A stretch of 64,000 bases of DNA from positions 13,641,001 to 13,705,000 of the forward strand of contig JANTQA010000008.1 in NCBI GenBank assembly GCA_027625915.1. Reading direction: 5' to 3'. Numbering within the stretch: the first letter of the stretch is position 1; each line of letters begins with the position of its first letter. A program made the position numbers and the translations under genes. The notes under the pieces were generated by a model. It was given only the letters and a program-made list of their open reading frames with translations, was not told where the DNA came from and searched no databases. Source of the stretch: Anaeramoeba flamelloides. Its lineage: Eukaryota; Metamonada; Anaeramoebidae. Shown here piece by piece: positions 59,101 through 64,000 of the stretch.

Positions 59101-62100
59101 AAAACCTAATAAAAGCACTGTTTGTTTTTTAATCTTAGATCGAAAATGAAAATAACTTAAATTCATGTTTATTTCTCAAATTAAAAAAAAAGGCCTTTAG
59201 TTTTTCTTGAGTTTTCTGTTTATTTGGGAAAATGATATATTTTAGTTAGGTTTTTTTTGAGTTTTTGAAATAAACCGAAAATTTCTTAAAATTTTCTGTT
59301 TATTTCAAAAAGTAAAAAAAATCTAGAAATCTTAACGAATAAAATAGTAAACCTCAAGAAAAACGACTTTATCTTTTCCAGAATTCAATAGAGTGTAGTT
59401 AAATCTTTGATTTTACTCTATTCTTTTGAATTCTAGAAAATGTAGGCACTCTCAAGCACTATACGGTAATTGGTGACACTCTACAGCACTCTAATGAACT
59501 ACTCAAATTCCTAAATTTTTTATTCCTCAATTTTATTAAAAATTCAAAAATATCTTTATTGTCCACTAAGGAATATCATTTCAAATTATTGATACACTTT
59601 TTTTTTTATCAAATTTTATTATTTTAATTATTTTAGAAATCTAAAATGCTATTAAATACAACAATAGCCAGAGAAATTATATATGAATTTTTAATATGAT
59701 TTCAAAGTAGTTTCAGTATCCTTCATATTTTAAGGAAGGTGAATAATACTTTTATTTACTAAAGGCATATTTGTTTTAGTAAAAAAATGCTGAGTCAAGA
59801 GTTCTTGAAAAATGGTAATGTCTCTGTTTTTTTTTCAAAAACCTGTAGTTTAAAAAACATTGCACAACATTCAAATTTGAAATTTTGCTTGAAAAGGTTT
59901 GAAAATCTAAAATTCCCTTACTTTTGTGTCTATCCAAATTATTTTAAACTATTATTGAGTTAAAAGGAAGTGAAAAAAATATACTTGATTATATGGTAGG
60001 GTGTAAGAGTTACAAGAGGTAAACAAAAAGGATTTCAAATTTGCCTTGTTTTGTTCGAAAAACTTAAAAAGTTTTTTGTAGCAAAAAAAGATTTTAATTC
60101 AAATTAAATAGAAAAAAAATGAATTATTTTGAATTTACTTTCATTGACATTCTTTTTAAATCATTTTTATTGATGTATGTATTGGATAAAAATCCATACA
60201 GAACATAAAATAAGAATAGAACCTACAGGTTTGTAAAGATTTTACTAAATTAAAAAAAATATTATTCATGGAGTAGTAATTTTTAAAAAGAAAAATGAAA
60301 TCTTGCCGAGATCTTAAAAAAAAATTTTTTTTTTTGTAATTTGTGTTTTGGTTTATGAAATGAATGTTAGTTAACCTCATTTCAACAATTTATTAGTTTG
60401 AGTCTCTAAATTTGAATTCAAAAATTCAAATTTTTCCAATATAAAATGAAAAAAATTAATGAATTATTTTTTATTAAAACGAAGTATATTCTTGAAAATT
60501 TTAAATAATATTTTTCGTTTGATGTTTAAAAGTCTTGATTTTGAAAGAAAATTTTTTATTTTGTAATTATTTTTAATTCTTAATATTTCGATCCAAATCT
60601 CCATCAAATAAAACCAATTGAAGTATATGTCATTAAATAAATGAAATTTTGATAGCTTGATAAAAATTTATCAATTAAATTGAGATCTATTAAGAATAAA
60701 ATTTTTCTACTTAAATCGTTTGAAAAAAGTCATTTTCTTGTTTTTCAAAAAATGAAAAAAATTGCAAAAGAATTTTCAATTTTGAAAAATTTTTTTAATA
60801 AATTGTTTAGTCTTATTCACAAAAATCGTAATAACAATTTAAATCATTTTTGGAATAAAAAAAATCGATTTGGAATTCTGAGAATAAAATTTACTTTATT
60901 TTCAAATATCTTGAAGAAATTTTTAATTTGAAAAATCTAATTTTATCTTAGAACAAAATTTCTTGGAAAATTTTTTTAAATGACTATAAAAATTTAATAG
61001 TGATAACTATACTTCTGAAATAAATATAAATATTTTTCAATCAGTTATATAAATCAATTTTTTGGTTAACCAAAAGAATTATCTCAAAAAAGAAAAAAAA
61101 ATCTTTTATTAATATTCCTGACAATAAAGACTTGGTGTTGTATAATAATGATGGAAGTGGCAATAAAAATGGTCAAAACTTTTTATGATGTAAGAAGTAA
61201 AACGAATTTAATTGTTTTCTTTTTCATAAAAAAGGAAAAAAAAATTCAATCTCACTAAATAAATATTCTTTTCTGAGGTTCCTTTGTCGATATGGATTTT
61301 TTGACACTTTGCATCTACAAAATTTCTAAGTAGAGAAGACTACCAATAAAATAAACCATTTTCCAATCAAAGGATCACAATTGTAGGTAGTGAATTACAT
61401 GTACCTACATAGTTTGAATTGATATTAGAATAAAAAAATTTATTTTGGAAATTTCAAAATAAAAATCATTTTTTACACAGTTTGCTTTTTTTATTTTTTT
61501 CGATTTTTTTTTTACAACATAATTCATTTGCAAATTTTTTTTTTATTGCTGGATCGATATTCACTTGATAAAAATGTGTTATTAATTATGTTACTGAAAA
61601 CAGTGAAAATGATTGCATAGAAATAATATTTATTTCTATTGGGATTTTATTTGATCTTCAATTGAAACACAAAATGAATATTGTTGTTTTTCTCAATAGG
61701 AACCTAAGAATTTGAGATTTTCTATTTTTAAGAAAATCTATTGATTTTTTAGTTTTCTTTCATACAGATATCAATTATTCTTTGGATTTGTATTATTCTT
61801 CTTTTTTTTTTCTTATTTGTTCTTCAAACTTCAATTATAAAAAATAATTGATATTTGAAAAAAATACTGAGTCCCCTCTGGCTCAGAAACAAAGTTTATT
61901 TTAAATTTTTGCACTTTTGTTGTGGAAGAATGATCCCTTAAACAAATAATTTTAAAATTTTTTTTTAAAAAAGTTAAATAAAATACCTTATTCGTAATTA
62001 AAATTTTCAAAATTTAAGTACTAACAGTCAAAAGAACATCCACTCTTTCAAAAAGTTTATTTAACTTCAAAAGTATTTTTTTTATTTTATTTTTTACAAT

Positions 62101-63852
62101 CAATTCACAGATTGAAAGAAGAAATTATTATAATGTTTATAAATTCAAAATAACACTCGAAATTAAAATAATGCGAATATTTTGACAATTTCTATATTTT
62201 TTTTCAAAAAAAAAAAAAAAAAATGATTATTCTTTAATAATAGAAAAAACCCATCTTATACATTTAAATACAAAGAAAAAGACATGACATTAATTGAATA
62301 TTATAATGAAATCTACCATAAGAAAATCATTGATGAGCAACAGCCACTTTTAGTTGTCAAAATCACAAGATCTAACCAAGAGGGTGACAAAGTGATTATT
62401 ACTGCATATCTTATACCTGAATTGTGTTCGATGACAAATTTAACCGACAAAATGCGAGAAAATTTTGATTTAATGAGCGAAATATCAAGACACATCCAAG
62501 TGCCACCTCGAAAAAGATGCCAGGTATTGGACACTTTTATAAATGAATTGATAGGTAATGAAAAGGTACAAGAGGAAATGAAAAAATGGAAAATGACCAT
62601 TGTTCCAAAAAGAAAGGAGATCCAAGCAAGAATCTTACCGAATGTTAATATTCGTTTCAAAAACGATCAGTCTGTACCATCTGGTGAGAAAGCAAATTGG
62701 ACGGGCCAAATGAGGAATGTACAACTGAGGGTGCCTATCCATTTTAAAAAATGGTTAATTATTGTACCAAGAAGAAACGAAAGAGAAACGATGGAATTTC
62801 TTGATCTTTTAATGAGATCTAGTGGCCACTTAGGTGTCAAATTTGAAAAACCTCGAATCATTTGTATAAACAAAGACTTTACAGAAAATTATCTGTATGC
62901 ATTAAAAGAAAATGTTGATTCCGATGTTGATTTGGCGATGTGTATCTTCTCCTTCCCCAACCAAGAAAAATATAACGCAATCAAGCAATTAATTTCTTTT
63001 GAATGCCCAATCCCAAATCAAATAATACTGTCCAGAAACTTGAGGAACCCCCGAAAATTAAGAACGATCACTCAAAAGATCATAATGCAAGTGAATTGTA
63101 AAGCAGGTGGATCGTTATGGTCTGTGGATTTGCCGTTAAGCCAGAATATTATGTTTATTGGCATCGACGAAAGCTACCAAGGAAGGAAAAGAAAAAAGGG
63201 AATGATGGGATTTGTAGCTACTACTCATCCAAATGCCCAATCATTTTATACAAACCTCTACCACCATTCAAATAGCGAAATGGATATTAAAACGGCAATT
63301 ACACGATTTACCAAAGGTGCATTAGACAAATATTTTAAAAATAATAATAATAACCCACCTTCAAGAATTATCGTTTATAGAGATGGTGTCAGTGATTCTC
63401 AAATATTGACAGTGCTCGACGATGAACTCCCACAAATTAAAAAGGCGTGTAAACTCTGTTCGGAAGAGTATAACCCCCACATCTCAATAATAATTGTTCA
63501 AAAAAGGGTCAAGACAAGATACTTTATCGGAGACCAAAATCCAAAACCTGGTACAGTTATTGATAACACCATTACAAAGCCAGGTAGATTTGATTTCTTC
63601 CTTGTACCTCAAAACCTTCATCAAGGAACAGCAACCCCAGTGCATTACCAATGTGTATATGATGAATGCAAAATACCCCCGGATATTTTACACCAGATTA
63701 CATATAAACTTTGCCATTTATACTATAATTGGTCTGGTACAGTAAGAGTTCCAGCGGTGTGTCAATATGCCCAAAAAGTTAGCTTTCTAGGTTCTTCATC
63801 TTTACAACAAGAAGTACATAAGAATTTACACGATAAATTATATTATCTTTAA
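53738..63852 (+). CDS. PIWI: PIWI-clade Argonaute with internal RG-repeat insertion
   Basis: Exons: 53738-53740 (tentative ATG), 53809-53916, 54006-54066, 57772-57866, 57995-58551 and 62244-63852; 2433 nt, 810 residues. The N-terminal lobe shows GRKIVVSSNYYPVKF and ALKEKETCLYDGNNIVFSRE. The PAZ region shows LDLIHKVVRTDTVFDQF, an RG-rich insert at about 195-220, then EIIGKVVLARYSNKTYTIHD and, across the junction, IDFGKNPSYTFKYKE. MID and PIWI follow, with IGIDES (Asp 583), Glu 620 as candidate glutamate finger, YRDGVSD (Asp 655) and TPVHYQ (His 742), so the slicer tetrad looks complete. The end YYNWSGTVRVPAVCQYAQKV and LYYL is typical of the PIWI clade, not AGO. Family role: small-RNA-guided silencing, often of transposons. 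The first exon is the least certain; an upstream alternative cannot be excluded. Confidence 0.93.
56027..56118. repeat. CA then TA microsatellite, about 90 bp
   Basis: Roughly 35 CA units with two interruptions (CGCACA, CATACA) pass into about 9 TA units. It produces the repetitive Cys-Val frames on the minus strand. Confidence 0.95.
56390..56640 (+). repeat. dispersed repeat I, copy 2
   Basis: The core GATCAAAATCATTTTTTCTA and the following pyrimidine-rich stretch parallel 32216-32340. A GATCATGTAAAAAAACTAAAAG segment parallels GATCATTTGGAAAAAAACAAAG. Confidence 0.4.
58309..58400 (+). repeat. G-rich minisatellite in PIWI coding sequence (RG/GRG repeats)
   Basis: Hexamer-like units GGCAGA and GGAAGG run from purine/GC-rich text into GGGGGGGAGG, then GGTGGAGGTAGAGGC. 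They encode SGRGRGRGRG...GGGMGGGRG. It is the most G-rich stretch of the window and lies in an otherwise AT-rich exon, so length variation between alleles is expected. Confidence 0.9.
58971..59330. repeat. short foldback and tandem copies of TTTATTTCTCAAATT
   Basis: At 58971-59021, TTTGAGAAATAAA and its inverse TTTATTTCTCAAA flank about 20 bases. The right arm recurs at about 59165-59190, and a weaker version (CTGTTTATTTCAAAAAG) occurs near 59305. Each is preceded by an AAATTTA/AAATTCA-like lead. Family unknown. Confidence 0.45.
59385..59510 (-). repeat. repeat G copy 3 (inverse orientation)
   Basis: On the minus strand the units AGAGTGCTGTAGAGTGTC and TAGTGCTTGAGAGTGCC are followed by TACATTTTCTAGAATTCAAA and AGAATAGAGTAAAATC. 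This is the same order and tail as at 3335-3445. Confidence 0.55.
61545..61910 (+). repeat. dispersed repeat D, copy 2
   Basis: This is the partner of 11680-12050, in the same orientation. Shared landmarks are CTTGATAAAAATGTGTTATT, TTTATTTCTATTGGGATTTT, AAGAATTTGAGATTTTCTAT and CAAAGTTTATTTTAAA. Confidence 0.5.
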
Positions 63853-64000
63853 TCTTTTACAAATTTATACAATCATGTTTTTTTTTTGACTTTTTTTATT
63901 TTTATTTTGATTATCATGGTTTTGTAGATGGAAAATTTACTTTTATAATACTTCTTTTTTGTTATTTTATCACTTTCTTCTATTTTATATCTTTGAGATT
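63853..64000. other. 3' flank of PIWI, AT-rich
   Basis: T-rich sequence follows the TAA stop. Nothing is recognised before the window ends. Confidence 0.7.

Larger units (their letters stand above)
58552..62243 (+). other. PIWI intron (3.7 kb) between PAZ and MID-PIWI exons
   Basis: It lies between GTAATT and TAATAG. It contains imperfect repeats around TTTATTTCTCAAATTAAAAA (58971-59360), repeat G in inverse orientation (59385-59510), a weak repeat I (61430-61540) and repeat D copy 2 (61545-61910). Lysine-rich frames at 60156 and 60680 are not called. Confidence 0.8.

Noticed and set aside
62313-62873. Minus-strand frames opposite the PIWI exon, and 63494-63745 plus
   Set aside because: They are antisense or shifted readings of the MID and PIWI domains.
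1-64000. Bacterial-style features: operons, Shine-Dalgarno sites, CRISPR arrays
   Set aside because: The genes are spliced eukaryotic nuclear genes, and no regularly spaced direct repeat array was found.

Overview
The window is AT-rich nuclear DNA from a single-celled eukaryote. It holds spliced genes with GT-AG introns, a standard genetic code (TAA and TGA end confident genes) and long homopolymer runs. The Asn/Lys/Glu-rich low complexity, the extreme AT content and the gene set would fit an Anaeramoeba-like or other amoeboid protist, but I cannot prove the lineage from sequence alone.

Eight genes can be read with confidence. From left to right they are: RAE1/Gle2 (minus, 3 exons, 1450-9110); a HAT1-family acetyltransferase homologue with a degraded active site (minus, 14551-16173); a TPR protein of unknown function (minus, 19102-20652); casein kinase 2 regulatory subunit beta (plus, 3 exons, 25146-31833); a GST-like/methionyl-tRNA synthetase fusion (plus, 35067-37403); ribosomal protein eL8/RPL7A (minus, 40200 to about 41542); translin (minus, 3 exons, 43825-51788); and a PIWI-clade Argonaute (plus, 6 exons, about 53738-63852). 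In every multi-exon gene the summed exon lengths are a multiple of three and every junction keeps frame and family alignment. Exons of RAE1, CK2-beta, translin and PIWI are split by introns of 2-7 kb, while HAT1, the TPR gene and MetRS have none.

The rest is repeat-rich DNA. I recognise a TTAA-flanked Kolobok-like DNA transposon inside the large translin intron, nested in an older repeat. There is an 868-bp foldback element with nearly identical 265-bp arms and a TAA target duplication. Two TA-flanked short families are present: three copies of about 195 bp and three of about 530 bp, the latter carrying Tc1/mariner-like remnants. Several unnamed dispersed repeats also occur, lettered C to J here. 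Some open, coding-looking stretches could not be assigned.

Two neighbouring divergent genes belong to RNA silencing in other eukaryotes: translin (a subunit of the C3PO RNase) and PIWI. The rest are housekeeping genes: mRNA export, histone acetylation, signalling and translation. No tRNA, rRNA, CRISPR array or retroviral element was recognised.
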